A DNA stretch of 64,000 nt from contig NZ_BOMN01000037.1 of NCBI RefSeq assembly GCF_016862215.1, forward strand, positions 1 to 64,000, written 5' to 3'. The stretch's first letter is position 1, and each line of letters begins with the position of its first letter. Made by a program: the position numbers and the translations under genes. The notes below the pieces were generated by a model, which had not been told where the DNA came from, ran no database searches, and saw only the letters and a list, made by a program, of their open reading frames with translations. Of this stretch, positions 25,598-35,299 are shown in pieces. Source of the stretch: Winogradskya humida (GTDB lineage: Bacteria > Actinomycetota > Actinomycetes > Mycobacteriales > Micromonosporaceae).

Positions 25598-26245
25598 TCA
25601 GGACGCAAAAGCCGAGCGACGGCGCAGCTCCACCTCGGCCGCCAGCTCCGGGGCCCGGTCGAGTGCCGAGGGCAGGCCGCAGGACGCGAGCCAGTTGGCC
25701 AGCATGGTGTGGCCGCCCTCGGTGAGCACCGACTCGGGGTGGAACTGCACACCCTCGATCGGCAGCGTGCGGTGCCGCATCGCCATCACCACGCCCGACT
25801 CGGTCCAGCCGGTGACCTCGATCTCGTCCGGAAGGGTGTCGGGGAGCACGGCCAGCGAGTGGTAGCGCGTCGCGGTGAACGGATCCGGCAGGCCGGCGAG
25901 CACACCCTCACCCTTGTGCTGCACCGATGACGTCTTGCCGTGGAGCAGCTCCGGGGCGCGGGTGACCGTCGCTCCGAAAGCCGCCCCGATCGCCTGGTGA
26001 CCGAGACAGACCCCGAACATGGGCAACTTCCCCGCGTACGCCCGGATCACGTCCATCATGATGCCGGCGCGTTCCGGCGTACCCGGACCGGGTGAGAGCA
26101 GGACCCCCGCCGCGCCGAACGTGCCGACCTCCTCGACCGAGATCTCGTCATTGCGTCGCACTTCGCACTCGGCACCCAGCTGGCCGAGATACTGCACGAG
26201 GTTGAAGACGAACGAGTCGTAGTTGTCGATCACGAGGATGCGCAC
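25598..26245 (-). CDS. pabA: Aminodeoxychorismate/anthranilate synthase component II (glutamine amidotransferase)
   Basis: 215 residues from the GTG at 26245, chosen for AGGTGA 6 nt upstream. Class I glutamine amidotransferase: LVIDNYDSFVFNLVQYLG at the start, oxyanion motif LLSPGPGTPERAG, nucleophile cysteine in MFGVCLGHQAIG (about residue 79), and the His-Glu pair in GVQFHPESVL. It provides ammonia from glutamine to a chorismate-using partner (PabB or TrpE), which is not in this window. In actinobacteria the copy beside the pknB locus is usually PabA for folate, though often annotated trpG. Confidence 0.88.
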   Translation of the reverse strand: MRILVIDNYDSFVFNLVQYLGQLGAECEVRRNDEISVEEVGTFGAAGVLLSPGPGTPERAGIMMDVIRAYAGKLPMFGVCLGHQAIGAAFGATVTRAPELLHGKTSSVQHKGEGVLAGLPDPFTATRYHSLAVLPDTLPDEIEVTGWTESGVVMAMRHRTLPIEGVQFHPESVLTEGGHTMLANWLASCGLPSALDRAPELAAEVELRRRSAFAS

Positions 26246-26264
26246 GGGGGTCACCTGGCTCAGC

Positions 26265-26546
26265 TCAGCTCGGGGAGGGGTGGGGATCGTTCGACGCCGT
26301 GTTGTACGGAATCTCGTCCGGCCCGAGGATCGAATCGTCACCCGGCACCGCGTTGGGGTCCTGCTGCGCCGGGCCGCTCTGCTCGGTGCCGGTGCCGACC
26401 TGCACGTCGTCGAAGGGCAGCAGCGGCGTCGCCCACGGAAAGACCCAATACCAGAGCAGAGCGCCGATCGTCACACTCAGTACGAGTGAGCCGGTCAGCT
26501 TGCCCCACAGCCCGAAGGGAAGTTTTCGCCAGATCCAGGCGTACAC
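26265..26546 (-). CDS. Small conserved membrane protein
   Basis: 93 residues. One strong helix (GSLVLSVTIGALLWYWVFPWATPLL, residues about 19-43) follows a short cationic, tryptophan-rich N-terminus (MYAWIWRKLPFGLWGK). The C-terminal 50 residues are acidic and probably outside (FDDVQVGTGTEQSGP). It lies 9 nt downstream of the sortase gene and 19 nt upstream of pabA. Small proteins in this position are conserved in actinomycetes; a role with the sortase or divisome is possible but only by context. Confidence 0.75.
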   Translation of the reverse strand: MYAWIWRKLPFGLWGKLTGSLVLSVTIGALLWYWVFPWATPLLPFDDVQVGTGTEQSGPAQQDPNAVPGDDSILGPDEIPYNTASNDPHPSPS

Positions 26547-26555
26547 GCCGTCTCC

Positions 26556-29408
26556 CTACGCCTTCCCGAAGTCGGTGGGCTTACCGTCCAGCGGCAGCGA
26601 CTTGTCACGCTTGACGGTGTCCACCAACTCCGCGTGCACGATGAGACGCTGATAGTTGTTGAACTTCGGATTACAGGTCGTCAGCGTCAACAGCGCCTCG
26701 GTCGCCTTCTTGCCCGGCTTGTTCGGCACGGGCGCGACAACCTGGACGGCGGTCGGCTTCACGACCTCGCTGTTGCGAACCTTGTACGTATACCAGTCGC
26801 CCTGGGTCTCGACGCCGATCACGTCACCCGGCTTCAACTCGTCCAGCCGCCAGAAGATCTTGCGGATCCGGTGCCCGGCAACCGAGAAGTTGCCGACCTC
26901 GCCCGGCATGGCCGTATCGGGGTAGTGCCCCGGCGAGTAGCGGATGTCCTGCGGCCGCACACCGTTCGTGACAACCCAGTCCATCCCCAGCTTCGGAATG
27001 TAGAGCCGCCCCACCAGGTCATCCCCGGGCGCCGCCCGAGCCTTCTTGGTCGGACCGGTGCTCGGCGCCACGGTCGGGTCGTTCCACTGCTCGGCCAGCT
27101 GATCAGACAGGCTGTCCTGCTCGTCCTGGACCTTCGCCGAGTTGCCGAACACCTCGTACCCGGCGAACAGCAGCACCACCAGCCCGAACGTGATCATCAA
27201 CTCGCCGGACACCCGGATGCCGGACCGGATCCGGGACCCCAGCGTCGGCCGGGTCAGCTCCGAGTAAACACTCTTGTAGCCCTCACCGGTCTGCTCGGGC
27301 CGGAGCTTGACGACCTTCTCACCGCGCTTCGCCTTGACCTCCTCGGCCGGTTCACCGCCGGCCTCCCGGCTGGCCGCCGCGCCTGCAGCGACAGCGGCCA
27401 CGGAGACCGCACCGACAGCGTCCCCCGTGTCTTTCGGCAACGGGGTCCGAACCGCCGGAATCGCCTCCTGCTTCGCCGACGGCTGCGTCATCGACGGCAC
27501 GGCGGGAAGAAGCCCCGTCGGCGCGTCGATGGTACGGATGATCGCCGTCGCCGACGGGTCGCCGTTCCGAAGTTCCTGCCCCCGATTTTGCCCCACCACT
27601 CCCGGCCCACCGTGCCGGTTCCACCGATCAGCAGCCTCCACGCCCCCGACCTGCGCAGACCGCGGGTCCTGGGGGTTGGTTCGGGGCAGTCGCGGGTCAC
27701 TGGCGACTCCACCGGTCTGCTGCGCCAAGCGCGGATCGCCACTGACGGGTTGGGGCAGACGCGGATCGCCACTCACGGGTTGAGGCAGACGCGGGTCATT
27801 GGCGAGCCCGCCGGCCTGCGCCGAGCGCAGTTCACCGCCCTGTCCCGAGCGCAGATCACCGCCCTGTCCCGAGCGCAGATCACCGCCCTGTGCCGAGCGC
27901 AAGTCGCTGCCCTGTCCCGAGCGCAGATCACCGCCCTGTGCCGAGCGCAGATCGCTGCCCTGTCCCGAGCGCAGATCGCTGCTGCCCCAGGCGCCGGTGT
28001 CACTCGCGCCGGCCCAGGCTCCGGTCTCGGCGCCCGTGGACCAGGCGGTGCCCGAGTCACCGCGCGTTCCGGCCGGGGCCGTCTGGGACCAGGCCGCGGT
28101 CTCGTTGCCGGCGTTCACCCAGGCCCCGGCGTCACTGCCACGATCCTGCCGACCCACCGCATTCGGCGCCGACTGGGCCTGAGGTGCACGCGCTGCCATC
28201 TGGGCCTCAGCGGCCTGCGGCGACTGAGGCTCCGAGGCCCGCCGCCGTCCACCGCGATACGCGTCCTGCTCGATGCCGTTACCCCCAGCGGCAGCCGGCG
28301 CCTCCCGCACAACCCCGCCGCCATCAGACGCCGTCCCACCAGCTCCAGACGCCGTCCCACCAGCTCCAGGCGCCATCCCCCCGGACCAAGGTGTCATCCC
28401 GTTGGGCCCTGGCGTCGTCGAGTTGGGCGGAGGCGTCACCGCATTGGGACCAGGCCCCATCACACCGGACCCAGGCGCCATCGCACCGGACCCAGGCGCC
28501 ATTCCGTTGGAAGCCGCCGGCGCTGAAACACGAGGCGAGACCATCGCGGGAAGCGCCGCCGTAGGAGCCGCAAGAGGCGAAACCGGCGCAGCGCCCGGAG
28601 CAGCACCCTGAGGCGAGCCCAGCACAGAATCCCGAGACGAGACCGGCGCAGCACCCTGAGACGAGACCGGCGTACCAAGCTGAGACGAGACCGGCGCAGC
28701 AGCCCGAGAAGACGCGACCGGCGAACCGGGAGCAGCCCCACGAGGTGACGCCGGAGCAGCAGCACGAGGCACCGCGGCAGGCGATCCCGGCGCGGCACTC
28801 TGCGGCGAGATCGGCGCAGCGGCTTGCGGCATCCCAGAAGTCGGCAGCGGCGCAGAAACACGAGGCGCATCGGCCGGGCCGGCAGCAGGCCCCGAGGCCG
28901 AACCACCCGAAGACGGCGCGAAAGGAGCAGCTGGCGCCGAAGCCGGACCACCCGCAGGCGGCGTGAATGGAGCAGAAGTCGCCGGCGGCGTAACAGCAGG
29001 TGCGGGCGGCGCGAAGGGAGCCGCAGGCGGAACGCCCCCAGCGAAGAAAGCGAACTCACCCTCAGCCGCACCTACGGCGGGAGTGGCAGACCGAGCGCGA
29101 GCAGCCGCAGCCGCCCGAGCCACCACCGGGTCAATCCCAGCCGGCCCGTCAGCGCCACCATCACCCGAGTCACCCGAAAAGTCCGATTGTACGCTTTTCG
29201 CAGCAGGCTCCACGGAAGTCGCAGCGGGAGATTCGGGAACAACCGGCTCAGGCCAACCACTGCCGGCCGCCGAGTTGATCGGCCCGCCCGGGATACCGTC
29301 CGGCACCGCGTCGGTGATCCGAGGGATGTATGCGGTCTGCGCGTCGCCGTCGGGCGCGCGGTGTCGCCCGGAGCTGGCGTTGCCACCCGGGGTGGCTTCC
29401 GGGGCCAT
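26556..29408 (-). CDS. Class E sortase with about 700-residue disordered N-terminal tail
   Basis: 950 residues; typical class E sortases have about 200-350. Residues 1-700 are Pro/Ala/Gly/Ser-rich, with tandem SDLRSGQG and [10 protein letters not shown] repeats. A membrane helix follows ([21 protein letters not shown], about 728-748), then the sortase domain: [16 protein letters not shown], catalytic His in [13 protein letters not shown] (about 845), Cys in [12 protein letters not shown] (about 911), Arg in [12 protein letters not shown] (about 919). It should anchor surface proteins with LAxTG-type signals. Starts 1 nt overlapping the DUF881 stop, so the two are coupled. The tail would be cytoplasmic. 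Confidence 0.9.
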   Translation of the reverse strand: MAPEATPGGNASSGRHRAPDGDAQTAYIPRITDAVPDGIPGGPINSAAGSGWPEPVVPESPAATSVEPAAKSVQSDFSGDSGDGGADGPAGIDPVVARAAAAARARSATPAVGAAEGEFAFFAGGVPPAAPFAPPAPAVTPPATSAPFTPPAGGPASAPAAPFAPSSGGSASGPAAGPADAPRVSAPLPTSGMPQAAAPISPQSAAPGSPAAVPRAAAPASPRGAAPGSPVASSRAAAPVSSQLGTPVSSQGAAPVSSRDSVLGSPQGAAPGAAPVSPLAAPTAALPAMVSPRVSAPAASNGMAPGSGAMAPGSGVMGPGPNAVTPPPNSTTPGPNGMTPWSGGMAPGAGGTASGAGGTASDGGGVVREAPAAAGGNGIEQDAYRGGRRRASEPQSPQAAEAQMAARAPQAQSAPNAVGRQDRGSDAGAWVNAGNETAAWSQTAPAGTRGDSGTAWSTGAETGAWAGASDTGAWGSSDLRSGQGSDLRSAQGGDLRSGQGSDLRSAQGGDLRSGQGGDLRSGQGGELRSAQAGGLANDPRLPQPVSGDPRLPQPVSGDPRLAQQTGGVASDPRLPRTNPQDPRSAQVGGVEAADRWNRHGGPGVVGQNRGQELRNGDPSATAIIRTIDAPTGLLPAVPSMTQPSAKQEAIPAVRTPLPKDTGDAVGAVSVAAVAAGAAASREAGGEPAEEVKAKRGEKVVKLRPEQTGEGYKSVYSELTRPTLGSRIRSGIRVSGELMITFGLVVLLFAGYEVFGNSAKVQDEQDSLSDQLAEQWNDPTVAPSTGPTKKARAAPGDDLVGRLYIPKLGMDWVVTNGVRPQDIRYSPGHYPDTAMPGEVGNFSVAGHRIRKIFWRLDELKPGDVIGVETQGDWYTYKVRNSEVVKPTAVQVVAPVPNKPGKKATEALLTLTTCNPKFNNYQRLIVHAELVDTVKRDKSLPLDGKPTDFGKA
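27658..27985 (-). repeat. In-frame peptide repeats in the sortase tail
   Basis: Two families in tandem: 24-bp units giving DLRSGQGS / DLRSAQGG (about seven copies, 27826-27985) and 30-bp units giving [10 protein letters not shown] (about four copies, 27658-27800). Both keep the reading frame. Confidence 0.8.
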
Positions 29409-30217
29409 TACTTGGTGACCTCGGCGGATCGGAGGTCACTCGACCCGCCGTACGCCCGCACTGTCGCGTTCCTCTCGACGGTTTCCGTGTAGCCGAGGCC
29501 GAAGTCGGCGACCGCGTCCCGGAACTGCTGGACGCCCTCGGAGGAGTCCAGGGTCCGGTGCATCGCCGCGGGATTGCCCACCGCTGTGATCTTGAATGGT
29601 GGCGAGAAAACCTGGCCGTGCAGCAGCAGCGTGTTGCCGACACAGCGTACCGCGCTGGTCGAGATGACGCGGACATCCATGATCGACATTGCCTCCGCAC
29701 CGCCTGCCCATAGCGCGTTCACCACGGCCTGGACATCACCCTGATGAACGACAAGGTCGTCGTTCTGCGGGGCGTCGGCGCCGGTGTCCGTGGGGCGGCG
29801 TGAGGAGTCGTTGAGGACCACGGTGACGCCCTCGCCGTGCAGGGCGGTGAAGCCGGCCTGCTCGCGCAGGGCGTCGGCGCGCTTGCGGGCCTCGTTGACC
29901 GGCTCGTCCACCTCGGCGAACCGGCGGCTCTCGTCATCGACTTTGGCGCGCAGGGCGGTGGCCTCGGCGTCGCGCTCGTCGAGCCGCTCGCGCTTGTCGG
30001 TGATGAGCTGGGCGAGCTGAGGCCGGCGGTCGTCACGCAGCGCCGTCCCGTCGGCCGTGGTGGCCGACGTGGTGAACAGCAGGCCGGCCGCGAGGGCGAT
30101 CAGCGGCACCACCATTCCCCAGCCGCGCTGACGCTGCCCGCGACGTCGGGGCCGAAGGCCGCGAATGGCCCGGCGCATGACAAGTCGCCACGAGGGCGTC
30201 CCCGTGGTGTACTCCAC
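29408..30217 (-). CDS. DUF881 family membrane protein
   Basis: 269 residues from the GTG at 30217, chosen for GGGGAGG 10 nt upstream; an ATG at 30268 lacks a ribosome site. A cationic N-terminus ([18 protein letters not shown]) is followed by one membrane helix ([13 protein letters not shown]), a coiled-coil stretch ([29 protein letters not shown] in parts) and the DUF881 (YlxW/X-like) domain with [37 protein letters not shown]. The domain occurs beside crgA in actinobacteria and is suspected to act in cell division; the biochemistry is unknown. Confidence 0.85.
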   Translation of the reverse strand: MEYTTGTPSWRLVMRRAIRGLRPRRRGQRQRGWGMVVPLIALAAGLLFTTSATTADGTALRDDRRPQLAQLITDKRERLDERDAEATALRAKVDDESRRFAEVDEPVNEARKRADALREQAGFTALHGEGVTVVLNDSSRRPTDTGADAPQNDDLVVHQGDVQAVVNALWAGGAEAMSIMDVRVISTSAVRCVGNTLLLHGQVFSPPFKITAVGNPAAMHRTLDSSEGVQQFRDAVADFGLGYTETVERNATVRAYGGSSDLRSAEVTK

Positions 30218-30419
30218 GTCGGTCTTACCTCCCCGAGCTACTCGAGACTTCCCGAGCTGATTCCGCATGTTTTTGGCTCAAGGCAACCGCCGGGTGCCTA
30301 TGAGCGTGCCGCCTTGACTACGCTAGCTATCGAACAGTATTCGCCAAGGGCAGCTTTCGGTGTCCCCGGAGCCGCTCAGGGGTGGGTTGTTCACCACTTG
30401 TTGCCCTCAGGAGAGCGCC

Positions 30420-30683
30420 GTGCCGAAGTCACAGGTTCGCAAGAAGAAGGTCTACACGCCGCCGACGGACATCCGTCCGGCCAGTGCGGCCACGTCCAAG
30501 AAGCCGAGTCCGGTCTGGCTGCCCATCACGGCTGTCTTCCTGATCGTTTTCGGCATCGCCTGGCTGGTGGTCTACTACCTCTCCGAGCAGCGGTGGCCGG
30601 TCGAGCAGTGGCAGTACTGGAACCTTCTCGTCGGTTTCGGCTGCATGGTCGCCTCCCTGGGCATCCTTTCCCGCTGGCGCTGA
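30420..30683 (+). CDS. crgA: Cell-division protein CrgA
   Basis: 87 residues from the GTG at 30420 (AGGAG 6 nt upstream); the frame stays open further up without homology. N-terminal basic region VPKSQVRKKKVYTPP, then two membrane helices (VWLPITAVFLIVFGIAWLVVYYL and WNLLVGFGCMVASLGILSRW) joined by the conserved SEQRWPVEQWQYWN loop. CrgA coordinates FtsZ-ring and peptidoglycan synthesis proteins in Streptomyces and mycobacteria. A TTGACT at 30314 may be part of its promoter. Divergent from the DUF881/sortase unit and followed by a clear terminator. Confidence 0.93.
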   Translation: MPKSQVRKKKVYTPPTDIRPASAATSKKPSPVWLPITAVFLIVFGIAWLVVYYLSEQRWPVEQWQYWNLLVGFGCMVASLGILSRWR

Positions 30684-30743
30684 CCGCCGGCAGCGAAAGC
30701 TGACCGTCGGCCGGTGAAATCCGGCCGTCGACCAGCGAAAGCC

Positions 30744-30784
30744 GCGCACCCCCCGACCCACAGCGGTCAGCGGGGTGCGCTTTT
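30744..30784 (+). terminator. Terminator after crgA
   Basis: Stem GCGCACCCC / GGGGTGCGC around a 19-nt loop, followed by TTTT. Confidence 0.7.
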
Positions 30785-30797
30785 CGCGCTCACCCAA

Positions 30798-30886
30798 CCG
30801 CGAACCAAGCCGTGGACCAAGCCGCGAACCGAGCCGTGGACCAAGCTGTGGACCAAGCTGTGGACCAAGCTGTGGACCAAGCTGTG
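30798..30886. repeat. 12-bp tandem repeat, about 7.4 copies
   Basis: Units of the form C(C/T)GTGGACCAAG follow each other exactly every 12 bases: variants CCGCGAACCAAG, CCGTGGACCAAG and four identical or near-identical CTGTGGACCAAG copies at the right end. It lies between the crgA terminator and etfD. Confidence 0.9.
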
Positions 30887-30968
30887 AAGGAAAGCGGCGA
30901 CACCCGCGCGCAAAGCGATTACCCGTGGGTAACATAGGTCGGCACCCGACCGAGGAGGCACAACGCAG

Positions 30969-33110
30969 ATGGGCGTCGCGCAGATCATCGCCACCGTTCT
31001 GGCCGGCACGATCACTCTCGTGGCCGTCGTCCTCGCGGTGCGTGCTGTCATCCAGATGACGGCAGTGATCCGGCAGGGTCAACCAGACCCGGCCCGCTTC
31101 GAGGACAAGGGCACCCGGGCGAAGACCATGCTGGTCGAGACCCTGGGTCACACCCGGATGCTGAAGTGGGGCGTCGTCGGCGGGGCGCACTGGTTCGTGA
31201 TGGTCTCCTTCATGGTGCTGTTCCTGCTGGTGGTCGAGGCCTACTTCGAGGTCGTCGACCCGACCGGCGGGCTCCCGATCATCGGCCACTGGCTGATCTA
31301 CGGGCTGGGCACCGAGCTGATCGGCATCCTCGGCCTGGCCGGGATCGTGGTGCTGATCGTGATCCGGCAGCTGGCCAGGCGGAAGCCCCGCAGCCGCTTC
31401 ACGGGCTCCACGATGTGGCAGGCGTACTTCGTCGAGGCGATCATCGTCGGGGTCCTGGTCTGCGGTTTCCTGATCCGCGGCTTCAAGGTCGCCAACGACA
31501 CCTTCGAGTTCCCGGCCTGGGCCACCCCGCTCAGCCACGGTGTGGGCGCGCTGCTCCCCGCAGCCGAGGACGGTCCGACCTGGGTCGCGCTGGTCAAGCT
31601 GTTCATCTCGATGGGCTGGCTGATCACCATCGCGCTGAACGTGACGATGGGCGTGGCCTGGCACCGCTTCCTCGCGTTCTTCAACATCTTCTTCAAGCGC
31701 GCCCCGGAGAAGCCGGCCGGTTCCGGTCTCGGCGCGCTGCGCCCGATGATGAGCCAGGGCAAGCCGCTCGACTTCGAGGAGGCCGACCCCGAGAAGGACC
31801 AGTTCGGCGTCGCCCAGGTCGAGCAGTTCACCTGGAAGGGTCTGCTGGACTTCTCCACGTGCACCGAATGCGGCCGCTGCCAATCGCAGTGTCCCGCTTG
31901 GAACACCGCGAAGCCCCTCTCCCCGAAACTGCTGATCACGAGTCTGCGCGATCACGCGTACGCAAAGGCTCCGTATTTGATCGGTGGTGGCGGTAAAGAC
32001 CTCACGGGCGAGGAAAAGGCCACGGCGGCCCAGCTCGCACACATGGACGTCCTCTCGCTGGCCGAGGGCAACAAGCCCCTGATCGGCACGGAGGAAGAGG
32101 GCGGGATCATCGACCCCGACGTCCTCTGGTCATGCACCACCTGCGGCGCCTGCGTCGAGCAGTGCCCCGTGGACATCGAGCACATCGACCACATCGTCGA
32201 CATGCGCCGCTACCAGGTGCTGATCGAGTCCAGCTTCCCGGCCGAGGCCGGCGTCATGCTGCGCAATCTGGAAAACAAAGGCAACCCGTGGGGCGCACCG
32301 CAGAACACCCGCGAGGACTGGACCAAGGGCCTCGACTTCGAGATCAAGCGGGTCGGCGAGGCCGATTTCGACTACCTGTTCTGGGTCGGTTGCGCCGGCG
32401 CTTTCGAGGACCGGGCCAAAAAGACCACCCGCGCCGTGGCCACGCTGCTGCACGAGGCCGGCGTCGATTTCGCCATTCTCGGCGAGGGCGAGACCTGCAC
32501 CGGTGACCCCGCCCGCCGGATCGGCAACGAATTCGTCTTCCAGATGCTCGCCCAGCAGAACGTGGAAACGCTGCAGGAAGCGAAGGTCAAGCGCATCGTC
32601 GCGACCTGCCCGCACTGCTTCAACACCCTGGGTAACGAATACGAACAGCTCGGCCTGAAGGTCGAGGTCGTCCATCACACCCAGCTCCTGGCCCACCTGG
32701 TCGCCGAGGGCAAACTCACCCCGGTCCAGCCGGTCGACGGCGGCGTCACCTATCACGACCCCTGCTACCTGGGCCGGCACAACCGAGTCTTCGACGCACC
32801 CCGCGAGGTGCTCGGCAGCGCCATCGAGGGCGGCCTCACCGAAATGCCCCGCAACTCGGAACGCTCTTTCTGCTGCGGAGCCGGCGGCGCCCGCATGTGG
32901 ATGGAAGAAAAAATCGGCAAACGCATCAACGTCGAACGCACCGAGGAGGCATTGGCCACCGGCGCGAAGACAATCGCCGTCGGCTGCCCCTTCTGCTACA
33001 CCATGATCGGCGACGGCGTAACCGGCAAGGGCGAGCAGGACAACGTCGAAGTCATCGATGTGGCCACCGTTCTCCTCCGGAGCATCAAGGGCGAAAAAGC
33101 AATCTCATAA
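30969..33110 (+). CDS. etfD: Membrane Fe-S oxidoreductase EtfD (ETF-menaquinone branch)
   Basis: 713 residues. The N-terminal 250 residues have about five membrane helices of the nitrate-reductase-gamma type, probably haem- or quinone-linked. Two [4Fe-4S] sites follow: CTECGRCQSQCP (about 297-308) and CTTCGACVEQCP written as CTTCGACVEQCP at about 388. Two CCG (DUF224) domains come last, with HDPCYLGRHN (about 595), FCCGAGGARMW (about 633) and GCPFCYTM. Same layout as mycobacterial Rv0338c/EtfD, which moves electrons from ETF to the quinone pool in beta-oxidation. GAGGAGG lies 10 nt before the ATG. Single gene. Confidence 0.9.
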   Translation: MGVAQIIATVLAGTITLVAVVLAVRAVIQMTAVIRQGQPDPARFEDKGTRAKTMLVETLGHTRMLKWGVVGGAHWFVMVSFMVLFLLVVEAYFEVVDPTGGLPIIGHWLIYGLGTELIGILGLAGIVVLIVIRQLARRKPRSRFTGSTMWQAYFVEAIIVGVLVCGFLIRGFKVANDTFEFPAWATPLSHGVGALLPAAEDGPTWVALVKLFISMGWLITIALNVTMGVAWHRFLAFFNIFFKRAPEKPAGSGLGALRPMMSQGKPLDFEEADPEKDQFGVAQVEQFTWKGLLDFSTCTECGRCQSQCPAWNTAKPLSPKLLITSLRDHAYAKAPYLIGGGGKDLTGEEKATAAQLAHMDVLSLAEGNKPLIGTEEEGGIIDPDVLWSCTTCGACVEQCPVDIEHIDHIVDMRRYQVLIESSFPAEAGVMLRNLENKGNPWGAPQNTREDWTKGLDFEIKRVGEADFDYLFWVGCAGAFEDRAKKTTRAVATLLHEAGVDFAILGEGETCTGDPARRIGNEFVFQMLAQQNVETLQEAKVKRIVATCPHCFNTLGNEYEQLGLKVEVVHHTQLLAHLVAEGKLTPVQPVDGGVTYHDPCYLGRHNRVFDAPREVLGSAIEGGLTEMPRNSERSFCCGAGGARMWMEEKIGKRINVERTEEALATGAKTIAVGCPFCYTMIGDGVTGKGEQDNVEVIDVATVLLRSIKGEKAIS

Positions 33111-33270
33111 GTACGCCCGCCGCACCCACAACCGCACCAGCCCCGAACCCCGCCTCCGGCGGCTATCGCCCGCGACCATTCCCCGGCCCAGGCCGTCACG
33201 CGCGCATCCGGCCGTGGCGGCCCAAGACCGCCACGCCCCCAAAACCCAAAACCAAACCCCGCACCAACCG

Positions 33271-33708
33271 CTAAATGATCAGCGGTTCGATCCCCACCCC
33301 GGGCTCCCGCCGAGGCGACACTTTCCGGTGCCTGATACGCCATCCCAAATCGGTGCGCACCAGCCGATCCGCGTATGTATAACTGGCAACCGACCCGTCC
33401 CTTCCCAGCGCCAGCGCTTTCGACCAAGCCCTGGCTCCGTCGCCATCCTCGACAACCAGAACATTGGTGACATGCAGAGCAACCGTGTCACCAGGCCCCC
33501 GGCTGTGCGCGACCCCGATATACGTGTCGAGGCGCTCCTGGGACGGCCCCGCATGCGGCACCGGAGCAAGCCCGAGATCGCTCGTGTCAACCACAAGATC
33601 GGCCGTGAACACCAGATCGAACCGGTCATACGCAGTGGCATCGCACAGGTGACCGTGAAGTGAGATCACCTCGTGGATCGCCAGCTTGTCATCGGCGGTC
33701 AGAACCAT
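33271..33708 (-). CDS. SnoaL/NTF2-like protein
   Basis: 145 residues from the ATG at 33708 (MVLTADDKLAIHEV). The cone-shaped NTF2 fold is suggested by AIHEVISLHGHLCDATAYDRFDLVFTADLVVDTSDLG and by the C-terminal strands ARAWSKALALGRDGSVAS and GWRIRHRKVSPRR. Such proteins can be isomerases, hydrolases or dimerisation domains. No catalytic assignment is possible. It is leftward and alone, 64 nt after the MBL-fold hydrolase gene, which may be its operon partner. Confidence 0.75.
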   Translation of the reverse strand: MVLTADDKLAIHEVISLHGHLCDATAYDRFDLVFTADLVVDTSDLGLAPVPHAGPSQERLDTYIGVAHSRGPGDTVALHVTNVLVVEDGDGARAWSKALALGRDGSVASYTYADRLVRTDLGWRIRHRKVSPRREPGVGIEPLII

Positions 33709-33772
33709 CGCAACTCCATACACCTAGCCGGATACGCGACGACCGACGTTAACACCGCATCACGCCGATAGA

Positions 33773-34531
33773 TCAGCGCAAATCGACCAGTTGGCCTTCG
33801 GCATTGAGAATCGCGGTGATGCCCCGTTCCGCGGCGGCGCGACGGAAGCGGTTCTCGATGTCCGGCTGTTCGACGTAGGTCGGCGGGTTGTCGAACAGCC
33901 CGTAGTGCATCGCGCAGACAGCTCCGGCACCGAGCGCCACCGCAGCCTCCACCCCCTGCTCCGGCGTCATGGTCACCGGCACATTCGCCTCGTACCCCTC
34001 GAACCGAGCGACCACCCCGTTGACCGGCACGAAGGCAACGTCGAACGGCCCATGATCCCGGGCGATCTGCCACCAACTCCCGTGCCACATGGTGTCCCCG
34101 CAGTGGATGATCCGCCGCCCGCCACCCTCCACAACCCAGGCGACCTGGTCGGCGTCGTTGCCTCGCCAGTCCAGCGAGGTCACCGGCGTGACGGTCAGCC
34201 CGCCGAGGTCCCGCGCCTGCCCGAGTTCCTGGGCCACCACGGGGAGGCCCGCGTCGATCAACGCTGCCGCGACCGGTTCGTGGCAGCCGACGGTCCCCCC
34301 GCCGCCGATCCGGGCGAGCACCCCATGGTCGTAGTGGTCCGGGTGCAGATGCGTGATCAGGGCATGGGTGCCCGGCGAAATCTCGATCGGCGGCAACGGC
34401 CGCCTCGGCACGCCCATCGCCGGCGCGAGCGGCTCGGCGTTCTCCAACGGGTCGATCAGCAGCCGGGCGTCACCGAGGCTGATCTCAAGACCGGCCCAGG
34501 CCAGCCGGCGTACGCGCAAAGTGTGGCTCAT
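33773..34531 (-). CDS. Metallo-beta-lactamase-fold hydrolase (UlaG-like)
   Basis: 252 residues from the ATG at 34531. Metal motif THLHPDHYDHG is of the HxHxDH class; other ligands are in IIHCGDTMWHGSW and AMHYGLFDNPP. The start LRRLAWAGLEISLGDARLLIDPL-type sequence matches UlaG/RNase Z-like family members. The substrate is unknown; lactonase or phosphodiesterase activity are the family choices. Divergent from an HxlR regulator across an 81-nt gap with a good palindrome, so it is probably controlled by it. Confidence 0.85.
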   Translation of the reverse strand: MSHTLRVRRLAWAGLEISLGDARLLIDPLENAEPLAPAMGVPRRPLPPIEISPGTHALITHLHPDHYDHGVLARIGGGGTVGCHEPVAAALIDAGLPVVAQELGQARDLGGLTVTPVTSLDWRGNDADQVAWVVEGGGRRIIHCGDTMWHGSWWQIARDHGPFDVAFVPVNGVVARFEGYEANVPVTMTPEQGVEAAVALGAGAVCAMHYGLFDNPPTYVEQPDIENRFRRAAAERGITAILNAEGQLVDLR

Positions 34532-34553
34532 GCCCGACGACGCTAGAACCTTG

Positions 34554-34572
34554 TTGTTGAGAAAGTCAACAA
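34554..34572. promoter_or_regulatory. Candidate HxlR operator
   Basis: TTGTTGA-GAAAG-TCAACAA, perfect 7-bp arms, inside a larger AT-rich imperfect dyad (CTTGTTG ... CTCAACAAG, about 34550-34596). It lies between the divergent MBL-fold and HxlR genes and is the most AT-rich spot nearby. Confidence 0.6.
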
Positions 34573-34612
34573 GCAACTTTCTATTCTCAACAAGGATCGT
34601 TAGGCTGACCCC

Positions 34613-35245
34613 GTGCGCACCTACGGTCAGTTCTGCGGCATCGCGAAGGCACTGGACCTCATCGGGGACCGGTGGACCCTCCTGATCGTCCGGGAGCTCC
34701 TCGCCCTCGGCCCGTCCCGCCACACCGACCTGCGCAACGGGCTGCCCGGCATAGCCAGCAACCTGCTCGTCGACCGGCTCCGCGAGCTCGAGGAGGCCGG
34801 TCTGATCCGCCGGGAGGCAGCGCCACCACCCGTCGCCACCACCCTGTTCACGCTCACCGACCGCGGCCGTGAGCTGGAGTCGGTGCTCCGCGAGCTCAGC
34901 CGCTGGGGTGTCCCCCTGCTCCACGAGTCCACCGGCCTGGGGACTTTCCGCACGCACTGGCTCGCGCAGCCCGCCCGGGCGCTGACGGATCGGACCCCCG
35001 ACGAACCGCCGGTCGCGATCCAGCTGCACGCCGAAGGCAACGAGGACCTGGTGCTCGAGGTGAACCACGGCGTCGTGCACACCCATCCGGGCCGCGTGGA
35101 CGAGCCCGCGGCAACGCTCACCGGAACACCCCAGGTGCTGACCGCGCTTTTGACCGGAGGGCTGTCGTTGCACGACGCCGAGCGGGAAGGCCTCCACCTC
35201 AGCGGAGAGCTCGACGCCGTCCGCCGGATCCTGCCGGAGCGATGA
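34613..35245 (+). CDS. HxlR-family regulator with C-terminal SCP2-like domain
   Basis: 210 residues, about twice a plain HxlR protein. Residues 1-100 are the winged helix (YGQFCGIAKALDLIGDRWTLLIVREL, LRNGLPGIASNLLVDRLRELEEAGLI); residues 105-205 resemble the sterol-carrier-like effector domain found in this subclass (AIQLHAEGNEDLVLEVNHG, ATLTGTPQVLTALLTGGLSLHDAE). The extra domain suggests a lipophilic ligand. GTG start. It probably represses the divergent MBL-fold hydrolase gene and itself. Confidence 0.85.
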   Translation: MRTYGQFCGIAKALDLIGDRWTLLIVRELLALGPSRHTDLRNGLPGIASNLLVDRLRELEEAGLIRREAAPPPVATTLFTLTDRGRELESVLRELSRWGVPLLHESTGLGTFRTHWLAQPARALTDRTPDEPPVAIQLHAEGNEDLVLEVNHGVVHTHPGRVDEPAATLTGTPQVLTALLTGGLSLHDAEREGLHLSGELDAVRRILPER

Positions 35246-35253
35246 CACGACGA

Positions 35254-35283
35254 AGCCCGGCTGCTTGAATCAGCTGCCGGGCT
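35254..35283. terminator. Terminator between convergent HxlR and pknB genes
   Basis: Stem AGCCCGGC / GCCGGGCT with an inner GCTG / CAGC helix around a TTGAAT-type loop. It can serve both strands; no T-run. Confidence 0.6.
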
Positions 35284-35299
35284 CCGGGCGTACCAAAAG

